Positions 1 through 8,538 of a DNA stretch of 64,000 nucleotides are shown in pieces. Source of the DNA: PMP191F sp047602185 (GTDB lineage Bacteria; Bacteroidota; Bacteroidia; Chitinophagales; Chitinophagaceae). How positions within the stretch are numbered: position 1 is the first letter of the stretch; the number at the start of each line of letters is the position of its first letter. Made by a program: the position numbers and the translations under genes. The stretch is taken from assembly GCA_047602185.1 (NCBI GenBank), contig JASGHY010000001.1, positions 3,348,001-3,412,000 of the forward strand, read 5' to 3'. The notes below the pieces were generated by a model, which saw only the letters and a list, made by a program, of their open reading frames with translations, searched no databases and was not told where the DNA came from.

Positions 1-716
1 ATCACATCATCATCGTTGAATGTCTTGAGGGTGCTAATATTTTCCGGAATAACGCGGTTACAGGTACCAATTATCCATTCTCAATACCTAATGTATTTTC
101 TATTACGGGAAATAGTGCAACTGTAGCAACAGCAGACTCCGTTAACTATTATAAAGGATTCTATTACTTCCTGTATGATGTTGCGATCAAACTCAATAAT
201 TGCCCCGGTACCCGTGTACCTATTGTGGCAGGTACTGCTACTGCACCTACGGCTACCCAGTCGGGCAATATACTTACAGCAAGCTCCGGTTCAGCCTATC
301 AATGGTACCTCAATGGCTCAGCTATTACAAATGCAATTGCTCAAAGCTATAATGTAGTTGCTTCCGGCGATTACTACGTAGTAGTTACGGATGCTTCCGG
401 TTGTGCGCAGGCATCCAATCATATAAACGTTGTGTATACAGCCACTGTAGATGTAAATGGTACAGAAATAGCATTGAAAGCATCGCCCAATCCAACCAAA
501 GGAAGATTTACCCTGCAGTTTGAGGTAAAAACAAAAGACGACCTGAGTATTGATGTGTTAAATGCTGTTGGTCAGACAGTATACAGAAAAACATACGGTT
601 CATTTATCGGTCAGTTTACTGAAGATATCAACCCCGGTAAATTATCATCAGGCATGTATATCTTACGTATACAGCATGGACAGAAAACATATATCAAGAA
701 ATTACTGGTTGAGTAA
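1..716 (+). CDS. C-terminal part of a T9SS-secreted protein (5' end outside window)
   Basis: The frame is open from base 3 with no start before the window edge, so only the last 237 or so codons are present. The middle part (about bases 230-440) looks like an Ig-like repeat, with a YQWYLNG motif and an SGDYYVVVTDASGC stretch that is typical of Bacteroidota cell-surface repeat proteins. The last 80 residues, from ASPNPTKGRF to the terminal KKLLVE, match the type A sorting domain of the type IX secretion system, which directs export across the outer membrane and is then removed. The N-terminal function is unknown because it is not in the window. A perfect palindromic terminator follows at 741-774. 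Confidence 0.85.
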   Translation, partial: HIIIVECLEGANIFRNNAVTGTNYPFSIPNVFSITGNSATVATADSVNYYKGFYYFLYDVAIKLNNCPGTRVPIVAGTATAPTATQSGNILTASSGSAYQWYLNGSAITNAIAQSYNVVASGDYYVVVTDASGCAQASNHINVVYTATVDVNGTEIALKASPNPTKGRFTLQFEVKTKDDLSIDVLNAVGQTVYRKTYGSFIGQFTEDINPGKLSSGMYILRIQHGQKTYIKKLLVE

Positions 717-740
717 CCGGTACAATTAATTGTTCGTAAT

Positions 741-774
741 AAAAAAGCATGACATTTAAATGTCATGCTTTTTT
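741..774. terminator. Bidirectional intrinsic terminator between convergent genes
   Basis: This is a perfect 34-bp palindrome: AAAAAAGCATGACATTT followed by its exact reverse complement. It has an A-run at the left and a T-run at the right, so it can serve both the plus-strand gene ending at 716 and the minus-strand gene ending at 795. Confidence 0.85.
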
Positions 775-794
775 AATGCCTGTTCCTGAATGCG

Positions 795-2333
795 TTATTT
801 CAGTATTCCATTTGCCGGGATGCCGCCGTTATAGCCAATTAATTTATAGAGGTAAAAATATCTTACAATAAATCCATTACGATATTGAGGAATAGCAACA
901 GGTACTGAAACCTTTTTAAAATACTTTGTAAGTACTGTAGGTGGTGAGTTATAAAAATTTGAAATATTGATGTACCATGCGTCCGCTCCGGTAGTCAGGT
1001 CAGAGTTATATTCATTCAACCATGCAAAGTGGTGAATATCTTCCTGGCTTCCCGTCACTTTTAGAGTTGCATTCATAGGACGGGCAACATAATAACTTAA
1101 ATGTCCGCCCGGAAACCAATAATCTGTGAAAATATAAGGCTTACCCCGTTTTGCTGAGGTGTCTTCTTTCAAAAAAGCATCAAACCGTTGCTGAAACTGT
1201 CTCCATCCACACATATCCAACGTAACATCATGCTTACCATAATCAGGTAACTGTGTAGAGCCCAGCGAGCCAGGCCAGTACAATACCATCAGCATTGCAA
1301 TAACAGTTCCTCCCCCGGTTATGCCTGTAGCCCATTTTAAAATTGAAGGGATCTTTCCATCATATCGCCTGTCGAGGTATACAGCCGTAAGCCCCAACAG
1401 GGTTACGTACCCAGGTCCGCTCCAATGAGGCAATGTATCGTTGAACAGAGACATAAAAGCAACCACCATTATCAAAGGAAATCCTAACCATAATAGCAAC
1501 CACTTATCCTGCGTATGCATTACCAGTTTCCTTTTTACTGTAGCAACAAGCGTTGTCAGAATAAGTATATAAACCAGGGGATTCATATATAACACTGAGC
1601 CCCCCAGCGCACTGAAAAAGCTATCTGGCTGCCAGTGATGTAAAAAACTGATACGACTGCTGTGATAAGCAACTGTAGAAAACTTATGCCCCCATGTCCA
1701 TAGAAAAGAAGGAAGGATAATTATTACACAAAGCAATAACGCAATATATAATCCAGGTCTTTTCAATAATGCCCTTTGTCTGAACAGAACGAAAGCTCCA
1801 AAACCAAGCCACAGAAAAACACCATGCACTTTACTGATAATACACAGGCCGGAAGTAACTCCCAATAAGAGCCAATTGAGAAACCAGTCTTCATTATGCA
1901 GGTTCCTTTCTACAATCCTCAGCATCAGGTACACCGAAGCTATCCAGAAAACCAGTTGAGGCGAGTCTGGTAAGATCATCAATCCTGCAATAACGCTGCT
2001 GTAAAAACAAGCTGTGTATAAAAGCGCTGCAATAAACCCTGTACGTTCATTACGTAGTTGCCTGCCAATTAAAAACATCAGCCATGTACAAGCAGCCGAT
2101 GAGCAAACTGCAGCAAGACGGATAAAAAGCTCATTATCAAAATACAGGTTGAAAGTAAAGATCCGGATAAAAAAAGCCACCATTGGTGGATGATCAAAGT
2201 AATTCCATTGCAAATGATCTGCATACAACCGATAATAAACTTCATCATTACTAAGCTCAATAGAGTTGGCAAGGATTAACCGTATTATCGATACGATGAA
2301 AATTAGTACAATTGTATTTCTTCTATGCCTCAA
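795..2333 (-). CDS. GT39/ArnT-like membrane glycosyltransferase
   Basis: This 512-residue, strongly hydrophobic protein has about ten membrane segments. Its N-terminal loop reads LSNDEVYY...NYFDHPPMVAFF, the acidic first-loop signature of dolichyl-phosphate-mannose mannosyltransferase-like (GT39/PMT_2) enzymes that take sugars from polyprenyl-phosphate donors outside the inner membrane. The acceptor cannot be told from sequence. The ATG lies 11 bp inside the 3' end of the PAP2 gene upstream, so the two are probably translationally coupled. A PAP2 phosphatase would fit recycling of the polyprenyl carrier, but that link is inference. Confidence 0.82.
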   Translation of the reverse strand: MRHRRNTIVLIFIVSIIRLILANSIELSNDEVYYRLYADHLQWNYFDHPPMVAFFIRIFTFNLYFDNELFIRLAAVCSSAACTWLMFLIGRQLRNERTGFIAALLYTACFYSSVIAGLMILPDSPQLVFWIASVYLMLRIVERNLHNEDWFLNWLLLGVTSGLCIISKVHGVFLWLGFGAFVLFRQRALLKRPGLYIALLLCVIIILPSFLWTWGHKFSTVAYHSSRISFLHHWQPDSFFSALGGSVLYMNPLVYILILTTLVATVKRKLVMHTQDKWLLLWLGFPLIMVVAFMSLFNDTLPHWSGPGYVTLLGLTAVYLDRRYDGKIPSILKWATGITGGGTVIAMLMVLYWPGSLGSTQLPDYGKHDVTLDMCGWRQFQQRFDAFLKEDTSAKRGKPYIFTDYWFPGGHLSYYVARPMNATLKVTGSQEDIHHFAWLNEYNSDLTTGADAWYINISNFYNSPPTVLTKYFKKVSVPVAIPQYRNGFIVRYFYLYKLIGYNGGIPANGILK

Positions 2334-3003
2334 GGTAAACTGGTTCTGCAGGTTTGTTAATTCGTGCCAGGTACTTTTTGCCGGAGACCGGTCGAAGGTT
2401 GATTACCCTCTGCAAATTTTCAACAATAATAGCCGTCAATAACCCGATTACGGCTCCTGCTGCTACATCCTGTACAAAGTGCTGGCCAAGGTACACGCGG
2501 GAATAACCTACCCCAAATGCTATCAGCAACAGTAACAAAATGCAATAATTATTCTTTGTACATGAAGACAGCACCGCCATTGTTACAAAAGCCGTGGTGG
2601 TATGCCCGGATGGAAAGCTGCTATTACCGGTATGGGTTACCCCCTCAATGAAATAGGAATAAACCCCTTCTGCAAAATATGTTTTAGGGCGTGGGGCCTG
2701 GAATAGACTTTTCAGGAGCTGCGCTACCAAACCCGACAGGAGGAAACTAATGCCAAGCCTATAGCTGATTTTCCGGTTTGTAAAAAAGAGTATAATACAA
2801 ATACTAATGCAAAATAGCCCGTCGCCCAGGTAAGTAAACCCCGTAAAGAAATTATCTAATGCAGTTGTATGAAAACCATTGGCTAATATAAAAAGTTCAG
2901 CTTTGGAGAAAAAACACTGCAAAAGTATCAATGCAATAACGAGCAATGTGGAAAAGACAATAAAACGCCTCTCCTGAAAATACGATTTCCAGTAGATATA
3001 CAT
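2323..3003 (-). CDS. PAP2-family membrane phosphatase
   Basis: This 226-residue protein has about five or six membrane segments and the three conserved PAP2 blocks in order: K...RP (KSLFQAPRPKTY), PSGH (SFPSGHTTTAF) and SR...H...D (SRVYLGQHFVQDV). The family removes phosphate from lipid phosphates such as undecaprenyl pyrophosphate or phosphatidic acid at the membrane. It is the first gene of a two-gene unit with the overlapping GT39-like glycosyltransferase, which suggests a role in lipid-carrier or cell-envelope glycan metabolism. The exact substrate is not predictable. The start ATG at 3003 is followed by a typical hydrophobic N-terminus. Confidence 0.88.
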   Translation of the reverse strand: MYIYWKSYFQERRFIVFSTLLVIALILLQCFFSKAELFILANGFHTTALDNFFTGFTYLGDGLFCISICIILFFTNRKISYRLGISFLLSGLVAQLLKSLFQAPRPKTYFAEGVYSYFIEGVTHTGNSSFPSGHTTTAFVTMAVLSSCTKNNYCILLLLLIAFGVGYSRVYLGQHFVQDVAAGAVIGLLTAIIVENLQRVINLRPVSGKKYLARINKPAEPVYLEA

Positions 3004-3115
3004 ATTGTTGGTGGTTGGTTAGTTGAGGTGAAATTATTATTACAGCAATACCTAATTGTTACTGCCATATTAACTCAATGTAAATTCAACCAATTCTGTA
3101 AACAATCTGAAGTCT

Positions 3116-3709
3116 CTACTTTTGGACGGAATTACTGAGGCTATTTATGAAATCGATTAGCTGTTCTGTATCCAGTATTTTATCTATATGTGCATGAGCA
3201 ATAGCCTGTTCGGGCATATAAGGTACCTCAGCAGTAACAGGGTCCTGCACAATGCAAAGGCCGCCACACTCTTTTATTCTTAATAACCCCTGGGCACCAT
3301 CTGCATTAGCACCCGATAACAATACGCCAATCAGTGCTTCGCCATATACTTCGGCTGCTGATTCAAAAGTGGCATCTATAGCGGGGCGGCTGAAGTAAAT
3401 TTTCTCTGAGGTATCCAGTGCAAAGCTTTTATCGGACTCAATCAGCAGGTGATAATCAGGCGGAGCGACATATACATGATCAGGTAAAATGAGTTCTTTT
3501 TCTTCAGCTTCAGTAACAGGAAGATCAGTTCGCGCAGCAAGTAGTTCTACCAGTATAGAATCGGCAGCAGGCTTGCGGTGCAGCACAATTACAATAGCTA
3601 CACCCGGCAGCCCCTGCAACTGAGACAGTAATTTAATAATTACCTCCAGGCTGCCGGCAGAACCACCAATTACAACTATCTGGTATTGCATCAGGCTATT
3701 TTGCGCCAT
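3116..3709 (-). CDS. Stand-alone CheB-type methylesterase domain protein
   Basis: This 197-residue protein is a CheB catalytic domain without the N-terminal receiver. The expected triad is visible: Ser17 in GGSAGS, His44 in VLHRK and Asp137 in SGANADGAQG. CheB enzymes remove methyl groups from glutamates of chemoreceptors. No chemoreceptor gene is in the window, so the target is unclear. It is the last gene of the signalling operon. Two starts are possible: ATG 3709, overlapping cheR by 19 bp, or ATG 3691 (residue 7), which shares its A with the cheR TGA stop. The second arrangement is a classic coupling overlap; the first has a better purine-rich leader. Confidence 0.88.
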   Translation of the reverse strand: MAQNSLMQYQIVVIGGSAGSLEVIIKLLSQLQGLPGVAIVIVLHRKPAADSILVELLAARTDLPVTEAEEKELILPDHVYVAPPDYHLLIESDKSFALDTSEKIYFSRPAIDATFESAAEVYGEALIGVLLSGANADGAQGLLRIKECGGLCIVQDPVTAEVPYMPEQAIAHAHIDKILDTEQLIDFINSLSNSVQK

Positions 3710-4518
3710 ATTCTTTCTTTTGCTTCCGGGCGATATTTTCTTGCGATCGCAGAAAATTTAAGCTGCTCTTTCGCACCCAACGCCAGGTAACCTAACATCT
3801 CAAGGCTGGCATCAAATAACTCAAGCGCTTTATCCTGCAATGTTTTATTAAAATAGATCAGCACGTTGCGGCAGCAGATCAACTGAAATTCATTGAATGA
3901 ACTATCCGATACCAGGTTGTGCGTAGATACGATCATCCTGCTTTTTAAACTATCATCAAACTTTGCATAATCGTATTTGGCAGTGTAATACTTTGAAAAA
4001 TCGCTCTTGCCACCTGAAGCAATATAATTTTCAGAATACAGCTTCATATTAGCAAGCGGGAAAATGCCGCTACGCAATTTGTCTAATACCCCCGGATTGA
4101 GATCTGTTGCATATATCAGCGATTTGTGTAGTACCCCTGCTTCCTGCAGTAAAATAGCCATTGAATAAACCTCCTCCCCTGTTGAACATCCGGCATGCCA
4201 TATCCTGATAAAAGGGCGTGTTGATAATACAGGTAATACCTGCTCGCGTAATGCCTTGTAAAAGGCCGGATCACGGAACATCTCTGTTACATTAACCGTG
4301 ATCTCTTCCACAAAACGTTTAAAATATTCAGCATCAGATAGCAACCTGTACCTGAATTCACCAAAGCTCACAAACCTATCAAGTACAAAAAGCCTGTTAA
4401 GCCTTCTTTTGAGCGAAGCACGTGCATAATCAGTAAAGTCATACCCGTACTTTTCAAGCACATCGCCCAATAACATTTCCATATTCTCATTGCTAACGTA
4501 GCTATGCTGCATAATCAT
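3691..4518 (-). CDS. CheR-type SAM-dependent protein methyltransferase
   Basis: This 275-residue protein has the two-part CheR layout: a helical N-terminal domain (about residues 10-90, with the RLNRLF basic stretch) and a C-terminal methyltransferase domain. The SAM-binding motif I is WHAGCSTGEE and the later conserved block is CCRNVLIYF. The family methylates receptor glutamates. The ATG overlaps the stop of the preceding receiver gene by 4 bp, and the gene runs into cheB, so the operon supplies both halves of a methylation cycle. With no flagellar genes or MCPs nearby, the module may tune the neighbouring histidine kinases; that is inference. Confidence 0.9.
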   Translation of the reverse strand: MIMQHSYVSNENMEMLLGDVLEKYGYDFTDYARASLKRRLNRLFVLDRFVSFGEFRYRLLSDAEYFKRFVEEITVNVTEMFRDPAFYKALREQVLPVLSTRPFIRIWHAGCSTGEEVYSMAILLQEAGVLHKSLIYATDLNPGVLDKLRSGIFPLANMKLYSENYIASGGKSDFSKYYTAKYDYAKFDDSLKSRMIVSTHNLVSDSSFNEFQLICCRNVLIYFNKTLQDKALELFDASLEMLGYLALGAKEQLKFSAIARKYRPEAKERIWRKIA

Positions 4519-4892
4519 TTAAAATAAATATCCAGTACACGCTTCAGTTCATCCACGTCCACCGGTTTTGAAATATAGGCATTGGCCCCTGCACGCAAAC
4601 ATTTTTCACGATCACCAGCCATTGCCTGTGCAGTTACAGCAATGATAGGCACATCTTCATAACCCCTGCTTTTCCTGATAGCCGGTATTGCTTCATAGCC
4701 ATCCAGTCCGGGCAACATCATATCTAACAATACAATATGAATATTATTATCTGTAGCAAGTAGCTTAAACGCTTCTTCTACATCCATTGCACTGATACAA
4801 ATGAAATTTCGCGACCTCAGTACTGCTTTAAGTGCAAAAATGTTGCGGGCATCGTCGTCAATGATCAATATCTTTTTATCGCTATTATTCAT
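4515..4892 (-). CDS. Single-domain response regulator (REC only)
   Basis: This 125-residue protein is one receiver domain and nothing else. The acidic pocket is IIDDDARN near the N-terminus, the phospho-acceptor Asp lies in VLLDMMLPGLDGYE, the conserved Thr in AVTAQAM and the Lys in ISKPVDVDEL. With no output domain it would act by protein contact or as a phosphate relay or sink. It is most similar to the third receiver of the adjacent hybrid kinase (both share DDDxRNI, TAxAMxGDREKC and KPVD), which suggests it arose by duplication of that domain. It starts 3 bp after the kinase stop and overlaps cheR by 4 bp. Confidence 0.93.
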   Translation of the reverse strand: MNNSDKKILIIDDDARNIFALKAVLRSRNFICISAMDVEEAFKLLATDNNIHIVLLDMMLPGLDGYEAIPAIRKSRGYEDVPIIAVTAQAMAGDREKCLRAGANAYISKPVDVDELKRVLDIYFK

Positions 4893-4895
4893 ATG

Positions 4896-7800
4896 TTATG
4901 GCATTAGGTTGTTTTTACCAGAATCGTACAACCATACCCTCAATAATGATAACAATTGGTCAATGTCTACAGGCTTCGTAATATAGTCTGAGGCACCCGC
5001 ACTGATACATTTCTCACGATCTCCTGTCATAGCTTTTGCTGTAACAGCAATTACCGGCAGGTTCCTGTATTTCGGCATATTCTTAATGATCTTTGTTGTT
5101 TCATAGCCATCCATCTCCGGCATCATCATATCCATTAATACCACATGTGTTTCAGGATGAGCTTCCAGCTGTTTCAATGCTTCCTTGCCATCTACAGCAG
5201 AGATCACGGTCATTTCAAAATTTTCTAGTGCACGGCTCAGTGAGTAAATATTCCTTACATCATCATCAGCTACCAATACGGTTTTTCCTTTCAATACATC
5301 CTGCATTGCGCCAAGCGTTCTATATTGACGGGGCGGTGCAACAGGTGTTTTACCTGCCTCTACCAGGTGTAAGAACAATGTTACCTCATCCAGTATTCTC
5401 TGATAAGAGTGTGCTGTTTTTATAACAATAGAGTCTGCATATTGCTTAATGCGTAGTTCTTCACTTTTCGAGAGGCTTTTACCGGTGAAAATAATAATAG
5501 GTATATTTTCAAGCCCTGTTGTTTTCTTAACTTCCTCCAACGTTTCGTACGATTTATGATCGGGTATTCCCATATCCAGTATCACACAGTTCACCTCCTT
5601 ATTACGCAATGCAGTAATACCTTCATTTACATTATTCTTGATCTCAGTATTTACATTAAACGTTTCCAGGAAGTAGGCCAATGCCTTTGCATGCCGCGTA
5701 TTTTCCTCCACAATCAATACTTTACGGGGATTGTGATTTAATACATATTCCAGCTTGTGAAAAATATCATCTATCTTATCAAAAGCGGCAGGCTTGTTAA
5801 TGAAATCAATAGCCCCTTCTGACAAACTTTTATATTTCACTTCATGTGAAGACATAATGTGAACAGGAATATGTTTGGTTCCGGGATCACCTTTCAACTC
5901 CTCCATTACTTCCCAGCCATCTTTTACCGGCAATTCAATATCAAGCAAAATGCCAACAGGCATATACCTGCGTGCAAGTAACAAAGCTTCATCACCCCTT
6001 ACAGTTACTACACCTTTGTAATCTTTTTTATGGGTAAACTCCAGTAATGCTTTTGCAAAATTCACATCATCTTCTACAATAAGAATTACCTTATCATCTT
6101 CACTTATTTTATCCCTGTCATCCGGAATGCTTTCCGGAATTACCGGCGCAATGTACCTTTTGGCTGTATCTCTTTTCGGCAGAACCGGCTGAGCAGGTAC
6201 GACTACAGCAGGTTGTTCCGGTACAGCAATTTCTTTTTTCTGTGCCTGCGATACCGGGATAATAACTGAAAACTCACTCCCTTCTCCTGGTTCACTCTTC
6301 AACTTGATCTCTCCCCCCAGTAATTTGGTCAACTCGCGGCTGATGGACAACCCAAGTCCTGTACCACCATATTTTCTACGGGTAGAACCATCCTCCTGTT
6401 GAAATGCTTCGAAGATCAGGTGCTGTTTCTCATGCGCAATCCCTATACCAGTATCCTTTATCAGGAATACAATGAAAGCGCTATCATTCTCCTGAGTATG
6501 CACATCCATTCGAACATAGCCTTTGGATGTAAACTTTAACGCATTTGAAATGAGGTTACGAACAATCTGCTCCAGTCTCAGTTTATCTGTTTCAATGGTA
6601 GCCGGCACTTCTGCTGATACTTCTACAGAGAACTTTACCTGTTTCTCATTAGCCACCGGTTGAAACATCGATATCATGTCATTAGCAACTTCTGCTACCG
6701 TTACTGTTCCGTACTGCAGATCCATTTTACCCGCTTCAATCTTCGAAAGATCCAGGATCTCGTCTATCAATGTCAACAAGCCTTTACCTGAACTGAATAT
6801 TACTTTAGCATACTCTATTTGCTCTTCATTCAGGTTATCCTGGTTATTCTCACTCATCAGTCTTGACAAGAGCAGGATGGAGTTTAATGGTGTCCTCAAC
6901 TCATGCGACATGTTGGCAAGGAACTCTGATTTGTACTTTGTACTCAATGCCAGCTCTTCAGCTTTCTTCTGTATATCAATATTCTGTTCAAATACCTCCT
7001 GGTTACGCTCTTCCAGTAATCTAGCTCTTTCTTCCAATTCCACATTAGCCTCTACTAACTCCTCCTGCTGCACTTTCAGTTCCTCTTCCGACGCCTGTAA
7101 TTTCTGCGCCTGCATTTCAAGCTCTTCGTTGATATTTTCCAATTCATTGTGTTGAGCCTGAAGTTCTTCCGCCTGCGATTGTGTTTCTTCCAGGAGTTCC
7201 TGCAGCTTTTTACGATTTTCAACACTATTGATAACGACACCTATATTATGCGCTATGGTTCTTAGAAACAAGAGATCATTCCCTGTAAACACGTTTACTG
7301 AGGCAAGCTCCAGTACCCCGGTTACCATATGTTCGTAATAAAAAGGAAATGCGATAACAGCTGCAGGCTTAATTCCACCTGAAGTAAAAGGAATGATCAT
7401 CTGGTTCTCCGAAACTGGCTGTACCACTACTTCTTTCCCATCTACAACACACTGGCCGGTAATACCCTCTCCAAAAGCTACATGCTCTTTATTACCAGGT
7501 CCCAATGCATACCCACTTATAAGCCTTAGCCCGTTATTCTCCACGAGGTAAAAAGCCCCGGCCTGGCTTTTTGTATAATTGGCAACAAATGAAATGATCT
7601 TGTTACCCAGATCCTTCATATTGTACTCACCCAGCATCTTATCATTCAACCCTGCCAAACCAGCCTGCAACCACTCCTTATCAGACAATAATGTAAATGA
7701 CTCCTGCAATGAGGCTGCCATCTTATTTAATGAAAAAGCTACATTACCAAGTCCGTCTTCTCCACTATCTTCCACGCGAATCCCGTAATCACCTCCCGAG

Positions 7801-8507
7801 ACTTTATCGGCCACACCTCGAATGATATTGATGCGCCTTGTAATGTCTTCATCTTTATGCAGTAATTCCTTCTGAAGAGCCTCACGATGATCGAAATCTT
7901 TATTTATTCTCAAAAAGGAAATAGAAGTAATAGCAATAGAGAGAATAGCTACAAGTACGATCAGAATAGGGGTAAAATCAGCAAATTTATCCATCTGCAC
8001 CGTACGGTCTGACAGCAATTGCTGTTCGCGAAGTCCCATTTCAGTAACTATATCACGCGCTTCATCCATATACAGCTTTCCTTTGCGCAACTCTGCAGCT
8101 TCAATAGGATGATTCTCTCTCTTTTTATCAATCAATGTTTTTAATGATGCTAACCGGTTCAGCACAACACTGTTCAGCCGGTCACAACTCTTTATTTGCA
8201 CCGGATTATCAATGATCAGTTCCTTCAATCTCCTGATATGTGCAACGGCACTATCATACGCTCCATTGTAAGGTGTAAGGAACTGCTCTTCTCCTGTCAA
8301 CAAAAAACCACGCTGCCCCGTCTCTGCATCTTTCAGAATTGAGATGGTTTCTTCCAGTTGCTGTATCACCTGGTTGGTATGATCTACCAGCCGTGCATTA
8401 TCTGTCAGTTTCTGTATGCTGAAATAAGAAGCAACAGAACTGATCATCAGTAATACAAGCGAAAACCCAAAACTGATCAAAAGGTTACGCTTAAAATTAG
8501 ATTTCAT
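4896..8507 (-). CDS. CHASE3-HAMP-GAF hybrid histidine kinase with three receivers
   Basis: This 1203-residue membrane kinase reads in order: TM1 (about 9-29), a CHASE3-like sensor (about 38-170, GQRGFLL motif), TM2 (about 177-198), HAMP (200-270), GAF (290-425), a long coiled coil (430-525, many EELE/QAEEL heptads), HisKA with phospho-acceptor His535 in SHELRTP, an ATPase domain (N box NLISNALKF, G boxes DTGIGI and GGTGLGL), then three receivers. Acceptor Asp residues are D856, D978 and D1126. The second receiver has VEEN where an acidic DD pair is usual, so it may be weak or constitutive. The domain order resembles large Bacteroidota and myxobacterial hybrid kinases. The stimulus is unknown. 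It is central to the CheR/CheB operon. Confidence 0.93.
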   Translation of the reverse strand: MKSNFKRNLLISFGFSLVLLMISSVASYFSIQKLTDNARLVDHTNQVIQQLEETISILKDAETGQRGFLLTGEEQFLTPYNGAYDSAVAHIRRLKELIIDNPVQIKSCDRLNSVVLNRLASLKTLIDKKRENHPIEAAELRKGKLYMDEARDIVTEMGLREQQLLSDRTVQMDKFADFTPILIVLVAILSIAITSISFLRINKDFDHREALQKELLHKDEDITRRINIIRGVADKVSGGDYGIRVEDSGEDGLGNVAFSLNKMAASLQESFTLLSDKEWLQAGLAGLNDKMLGEYNMKDLGNKIISFVANYTKSQAGAFYLVENNGLRLISGYALGPGNKEHVAFGEGITGQCVVDGKEVVVQPVSENQMIIPFTSGGIKPAAVIAFPFYYEHMVTGVLELASVNVFTGNDLLFLRTIAHNIGVVINSVENRKKLQELLEETQSQAEELQAQHNELENINEELEMQAQKLQASEEELKVQQEELVEANVELEERARLLEERNQEVFEQNIDIQKKAEELALSTKYKSEFLANMSHELRTPLNSILLLSRLMSENNQDNLNEEQIEYAKVIFSSGKGLLTLIDEILDLSKIEAGKMDLQYGTVTVAEVANDMISMFQPVANEKQVKFSVEVSAEVPATIETDKLRLEQIVRNLISNALKFTSKGYVRMDVHTQENDSAFIVFLIKDTGIGIAHEKQHLIFEAFQQEDGSTRRKYGGTGLGLSISRELTKLLGGEIKLKSEPGEGSEFSVIIPVSQAQKKEIAVPEQPAVVVPAQPVLPKRDTAKRYIAPVIPESIPDDRDKISEDDKVILIVEDDVNFAKALLEFTHKKDYKGVVTVRGDEALLLARRYMPVGILLDIELPVKDGWEVMEELKGDPGTKHIPVHIMSSHEVKYKSLSEGAIDFINKPAAFDKIDDIFHKLEYVLNHNPRKVLIVEENTRHAKALAYFLETFNVNTEIKNNVNEGITALRNKEVNCVILDMGIPDHKSYETLEEVKKTTGLENIPIIIFTGKSLSKSEELRIKQYADSIVIKTAHSYQRILDEVTLFLHLVEAGKTPVAPPRQYRTLGAMQDVLKGKTVLVADDDVRNIYSLSRALENFEMTVISAVDGKEALKQLEAHPETHVVLMDMMMPEMDGYETTKIIKNMPKYRNLPVIAVTAKAMTGDREKCISAGASDYITKPVDIDQLLSLLRVWLYDSGKNNLMP

Positions 8508-8538
8508 GTATAGTCTTTCTTTATAGTATTATGCTCCG

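Noticed and set aside
6676..7155. 159-codon plus-strand frame opposite the kinase coiled coil
   Set aside because: It is a shadow of the Glu/Gln-rich coiled coil, giving a Ser/Cys/Phe-rich product, and it lies inside a clear coding gene.
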